From assembly GCA_933207985.1 (NCBI GenBank), contig OW240921.1, positions 98,535,366-98,599,365 of the forward strand: DNA of 64,000 nucleotides, written 5' to 3'. How positions within the stretch are numbered: the first letter of the stretch is position 1; every line of letters begins with the position of its first letter. The translations under genes were made by a program, and so were the position numbers. The stretch is from Pelobates cultripes (taxonomy: Eukaryota > Chordata > Amphibia > Anura > Pelobatidae). The notes beneath the pieces are model-generated. The model ran no database searches. It saw only the letters and a program-made list of their open reading frames with translations, and was not told where the DNA came from. Shown piece after piece: positions 1 through 13,383 of the stretch.

Positions 1-1670
1 GATTAGTAGGTGGTATGGCTATGGGGAGATTGTGACATTGGTGTGAGGATTAGTAGGTTGTATGGGGAGATGGTGACATTGGTGTGAGGATTAGTAGGTG
101 TTCAGGGTATGCGGAGATGGTGACATTGGTGTGAGGATTAGTAGGTGTTTGGGTATGGGGAGATGGCGACATTGGTGTGAGGAATAGTAGGTTATATGGG
201 GAGATGGTGACATTTCTGTGAGGAGTAGTAGGTGATAGGCGTATGGGGAGGTGGTGACATTGGTGTGAGGATTAGTAGGTGGTAGCTGTATCGGGAGATT
301 GTGACATTGGTGTGAAGATTAGTAGGTAGTAGTTGTATCAGGAGATTGTGACATTAGTGTGAGGACTAGTAGGTGTTTGAGTATGGGGAGATGGTGACAT
401 TTCTGTGAGGAGTAGTAGGTGATAGGCGTATGGGGAGGTGGTGACACTGGTGTGAGGATTAGTAGGTTATATGGGAGATGGTGACATTGGTGTAAAGATT
501 AGTAGGTGTTTGGGTATGGGGAGATGGTGACATTGGTGTAAGGATTAGAAGGTGGTAGAAGTATGGGGAGATGGTGACATTGGTGTGAGGATTAGTAGGT
601 TATATGGGGAGATGGTGACATTGGTGTAAAGATTAGTAGGTGTTTGGGTACACATTGGTGTAAGGATTAGTAGGTGGTAGAAGTATGGGGAGATGGCGAC
701 ATTGGTGTGAAGATTAGTAGATTATATGGGGAGGTGGTGACATTGGTGTGAGGATTAGTAGGTGTTTGAGTATGGGGAGATGGTGACATTTCTGTGAGGA
801 GTAGTAGGTGATAGGCGTATGGGGAGGTGGTGACATTGGTGTGAGGATTAGTAGGTGTTCAGGGTATGGAAGATGGTGACATTACTGTGAGAATTAGTAG
901 GTTGTATGGGGAGATGGGTACATTGGTGTGAGGATTAGTAGGTGGTAGCTGTATCGGGAGATTGTGTCATTGGTGTGAAGATTAGTAGGTAGTAGTTGTA
1001 TCGGGAGATTGTGACATTGGTGTGAGGACTAGTAGGTTGTATCATTAGATTGTGACATTGGTGTGAGGATTAGTAGGTGTTCGGGTATGGGGAGATCGTG
1101 ACATCAGTGTGTGGATTAGTAGGTAGTAGCTGTATCGGGAGATTGTGACATTGGTGTGAGGATTAGTAGGTGTTCAGGGTATGGAAGATGGTGACATTAC
1201 TGTGAGAATTAGTAGGTTGTATGGGGAGATGGGTACATTGGTGTGAGGATTAGTAGGTGGTAGCTGTATCGGGAGATTGTGACATTGGTGTGAAGATTAG
1301 TAGGTAGTAGTTGTATCGGGAGATTGTGACATTGGTGTGAGGACTAGTAGGTTGTATCATTAGATTGTGACATTGGTGTGAGGATTAGTAGGTGTTCGGG
1401 TATGGGGAGATCGTGACATCAGTGTGTGGATTAGTAGGTAGTAGCTGTATCGGGAGATTGTGACATTGGTGTGAAGATTAGTAGGTTGTAGCTGTATCGG
1501 GAGATTGTGACATTGGTGTGAGGACTAGTAGGTTGTATCAGGAGATTGTGACATTGGTGTGAAGATTAGTAGGTAGTAGCTGTATCGGGAGATTTTGACA
1601 TTGGTGTGAAGATTAGTAGGTAGTAGTTGTATCGGGAGATTGTGACATTGGTGTGAGGATTAGGAGATGG
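1..1670. repeat. Minisatellite array, about 46-bp unit, with higher-order repeats
   Basis: The first 1.67 kb is an imperfect tandem array. The unit is roughly 40-50 bp and carries the recurring words GGATTAGTAGGT, GGGAGAT and GTGACATTGGTGTGA. Several unit variants occur (TGTTCGGGTATGG, GGTAGCTGTATCGG, GATAGGCGTATGG). A block from about 854 to 1168 recurs almost unchanged at 1169-1483, an offset of 315 bp, so the array has also grown by multi-unit duplication. Another multi-unit block near 372 recurs near 761. The array runs off the left edge of the window. No coding potential is seen. Confidence 0.95.
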
Positions 1671-2922
1671 TGGCACTGGGATGGCAATATTGTGTCACTA
1701 GGAAAAGGAGAAGAAGCAGTCTAAGAGTTTTGTACTTAGAGGTGTTGGCGTGGAAAAGTTAAGTCCTATTTCAAGTAAGCTTTATTTAATGTGTGGAATT
1801 ATGTTTCAAACCTTATCAAAGGTTAGAAAATATTATATTCAAATATCTCATGTCACAGATTATCTCAAATGTTCTCTCTATCTCTAGCCAGCTACTGTCT
1901 CAGACTGCTGGATTAAACATCACTGAAGCTTTTCCTATTGCAAATATGACCCTTACTGTAACATTTCAGAGTCAAATCTTTCCTGCAACTGCTTGCCTAA
2001 ATCAAAACCTTGAGGTTGGAAATGCAATATTTACCTCAATAATATCCAGTCCATAATTGAATCCACTAAATAAGATGCACACTTGACAAAGTGCAACAAA
2101 AAGGCAGAACTTCCTCTCACAATTCCAAACACCAAATATGTACAAAAACAGAGTGTCCAGAATGTCCAGACATTCCTTTTTGTACAGAATAGAATCAGTC
2201 TTAGATTAACATCTTTAGGAGTACTTGGGAAAACAGTACCATAATCCCCTGCTCTCTTGAAGCAACAATGTGGCTCATTAAATTAGACAATATCAATATC
2301 TATGTTACAAAAAATTAGTAGATCACTGCTGATTTAGGAATAGCGAAAGGTTTTAAATATAAATATTTTTACGTTTTTTTTTGTTTTTTCTCTTTTGTTA
2401 TGGTTAAGCATCATATCCTTTTTAAAGGTAAGTATCATACTCTAAGACCTGAGTACAGTATGCTATAACTATACGAGACGCTTTCTTTTTTCAGTAAATT
2501 GATTTATTATCCAAAAACATTTAATTTCATAAATCAGTTGCTGCTTGTCATTTTGTTAGTAATTTCAATAGAACCCCGCATACTGTGTTAACACTTAAAA
2601 GAGAGAAAAAAAGGATTAATTATAACAAACATCAGATTATTGAATCAAACAGTAGTAACGAGACAAACATTCAAATCTCCAAATTTCTTTAACCAGCTGA
2701 GCCCATGTAAGCCCCCCTTTTCAATACAGTCTAGTTTCATGATCTACACATTTTTATTTCCCCAAAGGGGTCACATATTCTCCTCCACCCAATCACTGCG
2801 AAAAACAGGCAGCAAAACACACATTCCTTTGTGGGGTCATTATCATAAGGAATAGTTGCTCCTCCTTTGTGAATTCTAAGCCTTTCCTATTGAACTGCAA
2901 GATCTGCTGTTTTTCTCAACAG
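1671..2922. other. No recognised gene or repeat
   Basis: AT-rich unique-looking DNA follows the minisatellite. The open frames near 1793 and 2640 are short and show no family motif or splice context, so I do not call them. Confidence 0.6.
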
Positions 2923-3004
2923 ATCTCTCTCCTCGCATTGATATTTCTGTGCAAGGAAGGGGTAACACCTTTGGGACTCTCACAAGGACTAAAGAACAAA
3001 AACT
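2923..3004 (+). other. Candidate exon of unknown gene (possible 5' untranslated exon)
   Basis: An 82-base segment lies between a good acceptor (pyrimidine-rich tract ending CTCAACAG at 2922) and a strong donor (GTAAGTATT at 3005). Two of three frames are open. One reads LSPRIDISVQGRGNTF near its start, which I do not recognise. It could be a 5' untranslated exon of the receptor gene starting at 15015, an exon of another upstream gene, or chance. Confidence 0.2.
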
Positions 3005-4200
3005 GTAAGTATTCAGACATCCCTTGCATTGCATGACATTTTATATTTTTAACAGTTTTTAAAAATGATTTTTAGCTTAATTCTCAGAAACATTTTTTCT
3101 CCTATTCATAGTTACTGAGGTTTATATCAAAACAGAAATTTGAGAGTAAATATTTTTTTAAGTGCATAATGTTTCACGGTCACTAAGTGTAAGTTACAGG
3201 TTGTCATGATTAAAAAAAATGAATTAGATATATATTGAAGAAAAAAAAATACACCATGAAAATACATTCATGCTTGTTCTAAAAGCAGATCATATACCTT
3301 AGAATAGTCAAGCATATATGTTTTACATTTTAACAATTGTTTTAATTACATTACATCAGTGGAGTCTGTATAATGCATGTCTCATTTTTATTGTGTTCTT
3401 ATTGAAATTACTGTATAATAGATGATTTTTTACATGTTCACATTAAAAATATATATTTAGGTACTATTTATGTGCATGATATTATTAAAGTTCTAAAAAC
3501 TTTATCATGAGTTATAGACGATGCAGCTTAATTTGTTAAATAACTAATTTCTCCTGTTGGCAATTAATTTGGGTAAAATCATATTTTGTGTTAGAGATTC
3601 CTTGTACAGTGTTTTGATTGCCCATTGACATGCAACAGTCAATACTGCAGGTTAAGAGGGGGGGGGGGGAGACACAATGTGCTATTTTTAGCAAATGTAA
3701 TACTGATTCAATTACCTAGCAACACAACAGAAATTATGGTAAAAATCTGCGTATGGAGAGCATAAATTGATGGTTAAACTCAGAAAATAACGCTTGCTGT
3801 AATTAACGAAAAGTAATTATTTTAAGCTGTTTTTTGCTTGTGGGTCTGTAGACCAGAGGAATGTGTAAGTTTAGGGGCTCAGTTAAAATTGGGATTATTA
3901 TATTCCTTGTAACAGCATACATTGCATAGCACCTGTTGTTTTAAGTTAGAATACATACGTAGACTAAAATATTTCTTATATTTTTTAGTATTAAAAAAAT
4001 TTGAATTAAGGATGATTAACCCAATAAATTAATGTCAGTGTGGAGTAATTTATTAATTTATGTATAACCGTTTAAGAGAGAGGTCATAGCTTACACAAGC
4101 TTTAAAAAGATGTGGATATCTGCCTTAGACTGGAGATTTATATGATGTTGGTCATGTGTCATGTGGGATGAATGCGTAAGCAGACAATTTATAGAAAAGC
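3005..4200. other. No recognised gene or repeat
   Basis: AT-rich intergenic or intronic DNA with a short poly(G) run near 3659-3668. Nothing else stands out. Confidence 0.6.
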
Positions 4201-4524
4201 TTAAACGAACACTCCAAGCACCATAACCACTAGCATGCTCTGAAGTTGTTGTGGTGCCAGGAGTGCCTTGGCACCTCCCCCATTGTAAGTAGTCAAAACA
4301 TTTTAGAATGGTGTGACATCTTACCCGGGGTACACCAGGTGCTGCTCTCGTTTCCTGCACTGCAGGTCTTCTCTCAGAAAGAGCTCTCTGTCAGTAGTAG
4401 TGGAGTCAGGGAGCAGCACCCGGCAGATTCCAGGTAAAAAAAGGCAAACCATTATAAAATAATTTGTTTACTCTTAATGGGAACTGTACAAAGTAGTGCT
4501 TCTGGTGCTTGGAGTGTTCTTTAA
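4201..4524. mobile_element. T2/Kolobok-like MITE
   Basis: A 324-bp element is bounded by TTAA at 4201-4204 and 4521-4524, with inverted termini: ACACTCCAAGCACCATAACC on the left and GGTGCTTGGAGTGTTC on the right. TTAA boundaries and TTAAAGG-type ends match the T2 MITE family known from Xenopus. It has no coding capacity. Confidence 0.75.
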
Positions 4525-6387
4525 TCCTACTGATCAGTAGATGTGGTAATATTTAGTCACCTTACGAATTGTTGGATCTAGATTAAATATTTAATTGCTT
4601 GTTTTCTGGGCAGCACATTAATTACTGAGAGGGGTGATGCCACACCACTTTGGGTTTGCTCAAATGACTTACGAAGCCTGGATCACTGTCTCTTGTACAA
4701 AATTACCATCTTCCTGCCCTAATAAAGTGAGTTGGGGAATGATCCGTCAATGTTCTTAGAGTGGAATCCAACCATTGTCATAATTGGCAGTAAGTCACAC
4801 AAACTGTACAGCATAAACAACTGCCCCCGGTCCCAGGAGGTGTATCCCGTGAGATGGGGGAGGAAATGGGGAGCTGTATTCATTGTGGTCAATGCTTAGG
4901 TGGAACATTGGCTGCAGGATATAGGCACACCCATGCAAACACCACCTTCTCAGAAGTGAATACGGGCACCCAAGAGGCTGCGATTGGGGACATAGTACAA
5001 AATAAAAGTATAAAATATAGGACATAGTATAGAAGTGGGAAAAGGGTGAAGAAGAATATGATGTGTATAATTGGGAAGTGGGAATAAAGGTCTAATTGTT
5101 CATTTTTGTTAATAGCTTTTAGACAAAGATTGGGAATTTACAGGTCCGGTAGCTTACAACGTGAGTCATGAAGCAAAGTACAGCAACAGGAATCCAAGGG
5201 GTGACAAATAGACATAGGAGTACATGATAGCACAGGGGTTTGGTTATAATTGTAAAGTCAAGCGTTAACTCTGTAACTGGACCATAAAGAGTTGCCCTTT
5301 AATCTTTCTTTGTAATCCTGAACTTGGACCCAATTTCGCACCATCTGCAATGTTAGTCCTTAACCTGTGCTCTGAAATCTGGACTTCCTTGATAATATTT
5401 TCCTAGCACTGGGTGTCTCTGTGATGGGCATGCAAGTATCATTCTGCTAAATTAAGTGTATGGTTAGATTTTATGGGGCTTGTATTGAAGGCACTTGTGA
5501 GTATTTATCTTCATATGTCATTGCAGTGTCCCATGGGAAATGTTATCTGGCCCATTAATGTCCTAATTCCAGCAGACCCTGTTTAAAATACAGTACCGAG
5601 CTGTAAAGGAGCATACCTGACCGTAACAAAAAATAAATCTTTATTGTAAATATTCAATACATCAAATAACTAACAAAATATTAAAAAAAGAGTAATTGCC
5701 AACCCCTTATTTGGTTGGCAATTATGGATCATATAGATACGACTCGAGAAAAGAAAAAGCTTTATACAATACATACAATAATATACATCACCCAAATAAC
5801 AATAAAAGAAAAGTCAATAAACAAAGCAAAATAAGAGAAATTAAAATGTCAAAAACATGTACTAATGATACATACACTAATGTACAGAAAAAATGATACA
5901 TACCAAATAAGAATATCAACAGAAAAGAGAGAAATACCACAGGTCACAAAAGATCAGAATGATAGAACCAACATTTTGGCGAAGAAGCCTTTGTCAAGGG
6001 AGCACAGCACGTACCATGGCATGCTAACTATAATTATAGTGCTTGATGGAAATATTTCACTCACACCCCCCGACAAGCATAAAAAAATAAAACACAAACC
6101 CACTCATGATGTAGCATCTTCCAGTGCAGATCTGCAGAATGGACTTGGGTTGGCATGAGGTGAGACACCAGGAGGTGATATTAATGCTTTATATCACTGT
6201 AAAACACACAGGACTGCGGTCAAGCTGTGTAGCAAATCTATAGGCAGTAGCATACTTCCATGAACCTTTCTACCTACACAAACTTTAGACATCTTGTGAT
6301 TAAGGAAGACAAGTAAGAGGCCTCATTGCAAATAAATAAATAAATAAAACCTTTAACTTAGGATAAAGAATTCAAATAACATTTTTA
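4525..6387. other. No gene; probable old repeat fragment near 5640-6010
   Basis: No supported exon is present. The A-rich stretch around 5640-5960 is followed by AACATTTTGGCGAAGAAGCC, close to a word that recurs in many frog interspersed repeats. I regard it as a transposon remnant that I cannot classify. Confidence 0.4.
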
Positions 6388-6861
6388 TTAAATGGGCAGT
6401 ATTGGCACCGTAACCACTACAGTGCCAGAATTCCCCTGGTGCTGTACCATGGTAAGCAGTTAAAATGTTTATGAACACTTTGACAATTACCTTCCCCAGG
6501 TTCCTCTGGTCCAAGCCTCCTCTTCTGCTATATGTAAAATGCAAATTCCCCTTACGGATTCAATGTTTTCATTTTGTCTCTATTTGAACAGGATTTGACG
6601 GCAGAGAGTGTCAGCTGATGCTCTCAGCCAATGACTTTCATACAAACATGAGTAGAATTTACATAATTAATGAAGTAGTTACTTCCACATTTGCATTTTC
6701 AGAAAAAAGAGAAAAGTCTGAAGATGCCCAGGGTATCGAGATGTGTGTTAAACCATTCAAAAAGATTTACCTACTTATTCTGGGAATGTGCCAGGGGACA
6801 TCTGTCATCATATCCACGACAATGCACTGTAGTGGATATGGTGTCTAGACTGAGCCTTTAA
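6388..6861. mobile_element. Degenerate T2-like MITE
   Basis: The left end is TTAAATGGGCAGTATTGGC followed by ACCGTAACCACTACAG. The right end is CTGTAGTGGATATGGTGTC followed by GAGCCTTTAA. These inverted ends lie within TTAA motifs, but both have decayed compared with the T2-like copies elsewhere in this window. Confidence 0.55.
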
Positions 6862-6999
6862 GATGACACTGTCACCATGTTTAGACATTGTGGTTTCGGG
6901 TTAGAGCTGCTCCTGCTCCTCATAGAAAATTATCCTGTTTAAAAGCCTCAAACGGAACCATACCATATCATATGGGCCACCAACCGGGAGCTGATTGCA

Positions 7000-7345
7000 G
7001 GGGCTACACGCTGGCACCAAACATGCAATATAACCTGCAGGAACCCCAGAAGGAAACACCATGGCCTACAAGCATAGTCCCCCGTCGCCTTCACCTGCTG
7101 ACATCTTGAATATGGGCCCTCGTTCCCCCCCCCAGACTGGTGGGTTTTATCCTGGTCCCAGTAGTGCACCCTTCGGCGCTGTGGCTGCAAACCCTGCCAA
7201 GTCCTGCTAGCCCCAAAATGGCGGCCACCGTCCCAGGGCCATTCGTCGCAACAGAAGACCCTGACCTTTTGGCACTGCTGGATGCCATATTCAAGGCCTT
7301 TTGAGACAAACTAGAAGAGACTGAAGATAAAGCTGATCGATGCTA
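7000..7345 (+). pseudogene. L1/Tx1-like ORF1 N-terminal fragment (dead)
   Basis: A frame near 7250-7340 reads EDPDLLALLDAIFKAF, then a stop where a Trp would fit, then DKLEETEDKA. It is preceded by CCCAAAATGGCGGCC. This resembles the acidic start of ORF1 in frog L1-type retrotransposons. The segment has stops and no continuation, so it is a relic. The assignment rests on a short stretch only. Confidence 0.35.
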
Positions 7346-7765
7346 GACATTTCAAACCTTGTTCCTCTATATACAGCGATACTAAGAAAAATGTCCCATA
7401 TAAGTTTGTCCTCCCATATTCTCTCCAAACTGTCAATACATTTAATCCGACTTATTCACATACAAGCCTTGTTTCGTAGTTGACATGTTAGTCTACCTCT
7501 TGCTCATTCTACTATTATATAAAATGTGCAATGTTACTGGATGCCAACAAATGTCTTTAAATGTTGATAAATATGCTAGCAATAGCTGTTGCAGCATCAC
7601 TGGCCTTATTGTATTTTCTATGCACCACAAAATAAAGAATTTTTTTTCAAAATTAATAATAAAATGTACAACATTGTTTAAAAAAAAAAAAAGACGGGTT
7701 TTGCCTTCCAGATAATTTTGTGCATAAATAAATGCATGCTGTTTTTTCTTTTTTTTTTTTTTTAG

Positions 7766-7801
7766 GGGCTGTGACATACACTGCTACACTGTTCAGAACA
7801 G
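7766..7801 (+). other. Candidate 36-nt 5' untranslated microexon
   Basis: A long T tract ends in TTTTAG at 7765. It is followed by 36 bases and a good donor, CAG|GTATGTAC, at 7802. The receptor gene needs at least one upstream untranslated exon because an acceptor precedes its ATG at 15015, and this segment fits by signals and orientation. There is no transcript evidence. Confidence 0.2.
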
Positions 7802-9591
7802 GTATGTACACTGCGTTTGCATAACATTAAATTATAATTCTCTGTATTCACTGAAAAAGAATCTTAACAGCTCGCACTATGGTTAGTTCCCACTACAGAA
7901 GGAATCAGTACATTTGCATTCTGAGTGGCTCTACTCACATGAGTAGTCCAGAACCTGTAGAAGGAGGGAAGAAAGAAGTCATCAGATCTCCATGTGTACA
8001 CTTTAATTTGGTTTATTTAGATAGTCAGGTATACACACTGAGAATATGCAAAAATTAATTAGTAACCTAAAATGGGATAAAACACACAGACGACTCTAAC
8101 ACAGAAAATCAAATCCAGCCAACTTAAGCTTTTTATAATAAAAGAACAGTTTCATTGTGTTACAATTTTTCCCTAAGCACAATGAACCTCTATTCACACC
8201 TTCAACTGCAGTTGTTCAATGGATGTAATGAAGATGAATTCAGCACAATAATGACATCAAATTAGACCAAATGTTATCTTGAATTACCGGTACTATTTTC
8301 TAAATATATAATGTGCATATTTTACAGAGATATATAAAAAAAAAAAAAAACAATGTTGACATATACTATACATGACTGATTAATCCCAGTAAGTGGTTTA
8401 CATTCTTTTTGCCTTCAAAATTGAATATGTTTGATTTGAACATAGATTACGATTGCCAGGAAAATAATTAAAGTGATATTGTATCAGTCTTGTAATTGTC
8501 AAGATCAAGTATCAAAATCTTAGTAACGCCTCTCAATTTGCTATGAATTAAGTTTGTTGGCCCAATCCATCAATCCAAGACTATGATAATATGTTTAATT
8601 GTTTTTGTTGGGTTTTTTCCCGGAGGAGTATTTCAACATGAAATTAATGGTTCAATCACGTACACGTAGGATGTTAATTTATACCCACAGGGCTATTTAT
8701 TTAATACGTTATGTTTTGGGGGGCGGGGAGGTCTTCCACTTACAATTTAATTATTCTGTAACAGTTTTTTCTAGACCAATATTATTCTAGATATCTCTTT
8801 GGATATATCAAGTAGAAGTCTGCATCCAAGGAATCGTTCCATCTTAAACTGTGCAAAAACATTGTGTGGTATGGTTATTAGAATGAAATCTGCTCATAAA
8901 TTGCTGCCAAATTGTTTCATAGCATATGTCTATCATATATTTGTAAATAAGATGTCTCTTAGTTGGATGAATGCCCAATGGCTCTGTATCTACAATCCAG
9001 ATTCTACCAGCAGTGTCTGGAAAATGGAATGGAATCAGTATAAAAACATGAAAAGGAAAAATGTATATCTTTCACAGTCCACTTGTCTGCCAAGACATTA
9101 TTTTTATATGATTTATGTGTTCCATTCTTCAAGAGCCGCTTTTCCTTGTTGTATTATCACTTTTCCATCAGCTATTTCTCTTTTTGGGTTCCACCACATG
9201 GACTTTTATTTCCCATCCTTTTTTTCTCCTCCAGGGCCGTGTTCTGTCTTATCACGTTCTTAATAAATGGCTATAAGTTTAACAACTTTTTATGGTATGA
9301 AATGTACACACACACACACACAAAAAATGATGGCCCAAATCATCTTTCTTTACTCAGACATTATACTTCCAATCTTGGTTCAATCGTAGGTGTGTGACGG
9401 TAAGAAGCTCTCTCTCTCTCTTAATGTTATGGTAGAACATTTGTCCTAGTTCTCCCCCAACTAGGCCCAATGAATGGCAAATGGATCGGCTTCCAACTTT
9501 AGCAGCACTGCAGAAGCAGGAAGTTTGTTACCCAGGAGGAAAGATACCCTTGGAGCTCATTGGGAACCTAAATAAGAGGACAAAACATTAC
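7802..9591. other. No recognised gene or repeat
   Basis: AT-rich DNA with a (CA)n tract near 9307-9324. The open frame of about 154 codons at 8799 has no motif, no splice context and amino-acid use like random AT-rich DNA, so I do not call it. Confidence 0.55.
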
Positions 9592-10060
9592 TTAAAGGGA
9601 AACTGTAGTGACAAAACTGTATTCTTGGCTCTACCACTCTCCCTGCCTCCCCCCTCCCTCGTGCCCACATTCCCCGGTAAATAAAGGGTTAAAACCCATT
9701 ATTTACTTACCTTTTCCCAGCACCAATGTCGCTCGGTGCTGGGTTGACGCTCCGCCCCCTCCCCTGTCCCGTGACGAGTGGGGTCTAATGCGCATGCACG
9801 GCAAAGCATTGAATCACTGTTTTCCTATGGGGGGAAATCTGACGCTGGAGGTCCTCATGCAAAGCGTGAGGACGTCCGGCGTCAGATAACAGACCAAAGG
9901 TCCGTTTCAGTTCAGAAAGCCCTCTAGTGGCTGTAAGCTGCAATTCCAATTTACATGGAACTGCAGTGCTTATAATTGCAGTACGAAGTGCAAAGGGGAC
10001 AGTGCATCCAGGCCACTTAAATTAGCTGAAGTGGTCTGTGTGCCTATAGTGTCCCATTAA
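9592..10060. mobile_element. T2-like MITE
   Basis: A 469-bp element runs from TTAAAGGGAAACTGTAGTGA to GTGCCTATAGTGTCCCATTAA. TTAA lies at both ends and there is a subterminal hairpin around GAAGTGGTCTG. The interior is GC-richer than the flanks. The truncated copy starting at 25145 is closely related. Confidence 0.75.
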
Positions 10061-10610
10061 ATGGTTTGCCACATACTGTTGACCTAGGCCAGGGTTGTGG
10101 CATAACACTACAGCAGGCTAGTTATGATGCTTTGTGTAACCCTTTACACTCCCAAGCCCCATCAGGATGGCACTTAGAAGCAATACAGTTCTATTTCCCA
10201 CCACATCCATTGGAATCACAGTTTGTAAGTTCAAAGTTGAAGGAACTGTGGTTGCACTACCTGCAAGGGGCAGAAAATGCACACAACTAGACCTTTAGTG
10301 TAACATTTTAGAATGCACGTAACATTCTTAGACTTCATTAGAAAGCCCTATAATGGAGGTTGTGAAGGAAGACTAATGTCTTTTCCAATAACATTTCGGG
10401 AGTTAGTCAGAGTGTCTGGCACACTAATTAATGCATTAAGAATCTTACATCTTGAATGATCTTTGTTTCCATACAATACATTTCACTTCAAAATGATGAA
10501 AATATTCCTTCTTTTATTCGAGGTTCCCCTGTTCACTTTATAACTGCTGAGAATAAATTGAGATACTTTATAAAGACTTGTATGCAGATAGTTTATTAAA
10601 ATCAATAGTA

Positions 10611-10900
10611 AATGGGCACTCGGAGCACCATAACCACCGCAGATCATTACAGTGCTTATGGTGTCTTTGGATGACATCTCCACAGTTATAGTCAAACCAG
10701 TTTGTATAAAAACAATGACCATAACATCATCTATTCTAAAGCTCTTCATACTCTCTTGTGGCTCAGTGGATTTATGCATTAGTGCCACCAACTCTGAATA
10801 GCTTCGAAAGTCTAACAGCAAACAGGAAAAAAATGGAGGAACTGTATCCAAAGACTACCTAAACCATAACCACTGTATTGGAGGCCCTCTGTGCCCCGCT
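10611..10900. mobile_element. T2-like MITE remnants
   Basis: The words GGGCACTCGGAGCACCATAA near 10615 and ACCATAACCACTGTATTGG near 10864 match T2-like termini and subterminal sequence seen elsewhere in the window. The borders are lost, so extent and orientation are uncertain. Confidence 0.3.
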
Positions 10901-13383
10901 CTTAGACAAGTCAAAGGAAGTATTTTGTTTGCTCAGGAATAGCAAATCGGCAAAGCACATTAGCATAAAAGTTTCATACTCGTACTGGAAAACTAAATTA
11001 GCAAATAAAAATTGACATTGTGCGATAACGTATATCAGGGCTCAAAACGTGCCCATGGCTGGTAAAGGAGTGGAAATATATGAATAACATACGTGTAAGA
11101 AATAAAAGCATTTATTTTGGGGAGGGGGACTATCCACAAAAAAGTTAACTGATGGGAGAACAGCTGTAGTAAAAAAAAAAAAAATAAATAAAAATAGCAT
11201 TGTAAAAAGAAATAAAAAGTAAATGAACCTTAATTTCACAAAATCTATTTTACATTCCCCAAAATTAACTTTTTTTGTTAGGAAAAAAAATGCATAGGGA
11301 CTTATCAAAACTCTCATGATAATCGTAAGGCAGAGAAGCATTTTATTAATTTTAAAAGAAAGGGGCCAATATTATTGACCAGCTGTTATGGATTTTACTA
11401 ACCGACCACAAGAATGTTGAAAAGAAGGGATCATTGAGTTTAACATCTGGAATAAAGTAGATCTGTCTGTGAACTGTTTCCATAAGGGATCAGAGTTTTT
11501 AAATGCAAAATCCATATTACAGAGGTGTACATTGTATCCATACGTTCATGTAGACCACTGAGATTGAGATATAGCTCAATGTTTAGAACTCCAACTGCAA
11601 TGTTTCCGGTACCTGTTGGAACCACAGGTTCTGCTCCCAGCAGGGCCAAATCACCCTTTTATCCACCCGAGGTTGATAAAATAATTACCTTTCATTAGGG
11701 GAATAATAATCTCAAAATACTTACATGGTTATTCTCTAGAGTGAGAATTGCTAAGAATTCAAAGTGAATTTCAAAATTTAGGCCAAAATTGTTGACTTAG
11801 AAGAAATCTCCAAATAAATTCTGTTTTTCATTTTAGCACTTAGGTCTAACTTTGAAATACCCCTGAAAGACTCATTCGAAAACCATGAAAAGCTGAGTTT
11901 GCCCTTTGGATTACATGACTTGATATTATAATAAGCTAAATAAATAAATAAATAACCTTTCTCCCAACTGTTCTCAATCTAGAAGGACTTTCCTATTTGG
12001 GACTCCTATCCCTCCATCTTGTTGTTTTTTTTCTTTCTTTCTGTAGACATCAGAGAACCTCCCAAAAATATTTCTGGTAGTTAAAGTGCTGCTTGTGAAA
12101 GGGTGTACTACTTGTCACTAGTGATAAACATCACATCACTGGTATTCTCACAATATGTACCTCTTTTGTCCCAATTTCTTACCTTCCAATGTTGTAAGGC
12201 ACGTAGAATGCACCTCGTACTGTTTTATTTATTTATAACGCAGAATCCATCACACTACACTCATTTAATAAAGACCAGGTTCGAAGCTCACAAAATTTTA
12301 GTATTTAAAAAATCTGATTTGCCAAAACTAATGGGGATTCAGTTACAATAAATAATGATCCATTGGAGCCTTCGACAACGCTAGACATACAATATGTATG
12401 AATTCAAGAGGGCTACACAAACATAAACATGCATACATTATAAGGTTGAATGTAAGGTGAGTCCTGCCTTCTTGGTTTCATATATGTATATATATTGTAA
12501 ATGTATTTTTTTATTTTTTTTGTGGATATTCATTATCTGGTCTTCTTAATTTGCTATAATGCTTACAAATTACTGTACTAAAATGCAGTAATTGATTAAA
12601 TAAGAATGTATCATTCATTGAACATTTTTCTATATAAGCTTTCTAGCTGTGGTCTTGAGTGCGTCCTTTATTTCTTTCAACTCCCCACAACCATATTTAA
12701 TTGCTTATGGTAGACGGCAATTTGAACATCTGTCAAGATTAGGTAGAACGAACAGTGAACTTGACAGCATTATTACGTCTTTTTTTTTCTTCTATCGTTT
12801 TTTTTCTCCCCTTTTTGTATTTAGACATGTTTTTGCATCCACTTCATGAAGAAGTAATTAAAACGTTGAGTCCATGCTTGGATGGAGAAGGAGGACATAT
12901 CCGTTCTGTCTGCAATTAAAATAGTTAACTAGTGGGGGTTTTTTCACTACAAGCGTTTTGGCGTCCTCCGTTCATCAGAGATCTTGTACACTTCTTAGGA
13001 AAACAGTCTGTAATTATGGCTACTTCATACTTTTTCAAACTCTCCAAGCATTATTAATTTCTTTGGGAGGAAATAAAAAGTACGGCACCATTACGATGAA
13101 ACTTATACAAACCTAAGCCCTTAATTTAAAGTTGCTAGATAATGATTAAATATTTTTGGATAAACGTTTTAAATTATTTATTATTGTAATGAAAAATATT
13201 TTACGTTTGTAATACTTTGACAACTTTTATAAATGATATATTTTTCTTGATGTAGTAAAAAAAAAAATTCAAACGTTTATCCAAAATACTAAATCATATG
13301 AAAAGCTTATCCAAGAATATTAAATTAAGCCTTAGTTATAAAATATTTCATATTTTTTCATAGAGATAGTTTTTGGCACATAC
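10901..13383. other. No recognised gene or repeat
   Basis: AT-rich intergenic DNA, with (AAAT)n near 11940-11955 and an AT tract near 12480. No exon or transposon border can be supported. Confidence 0.55.

Noticed and set aside
2923..3004. Assignment of the candidate exon to PLCH2
   Set aside because: PLCH2 neighbours PANK4 in mammals, which made it tempting, but I cannot match the 27-residue translation to that protein.
8799..9263. 154-codon + strand frame
   Set aside because: No motif, no splice signals at sensible places, composition of random AT-rich DNA.
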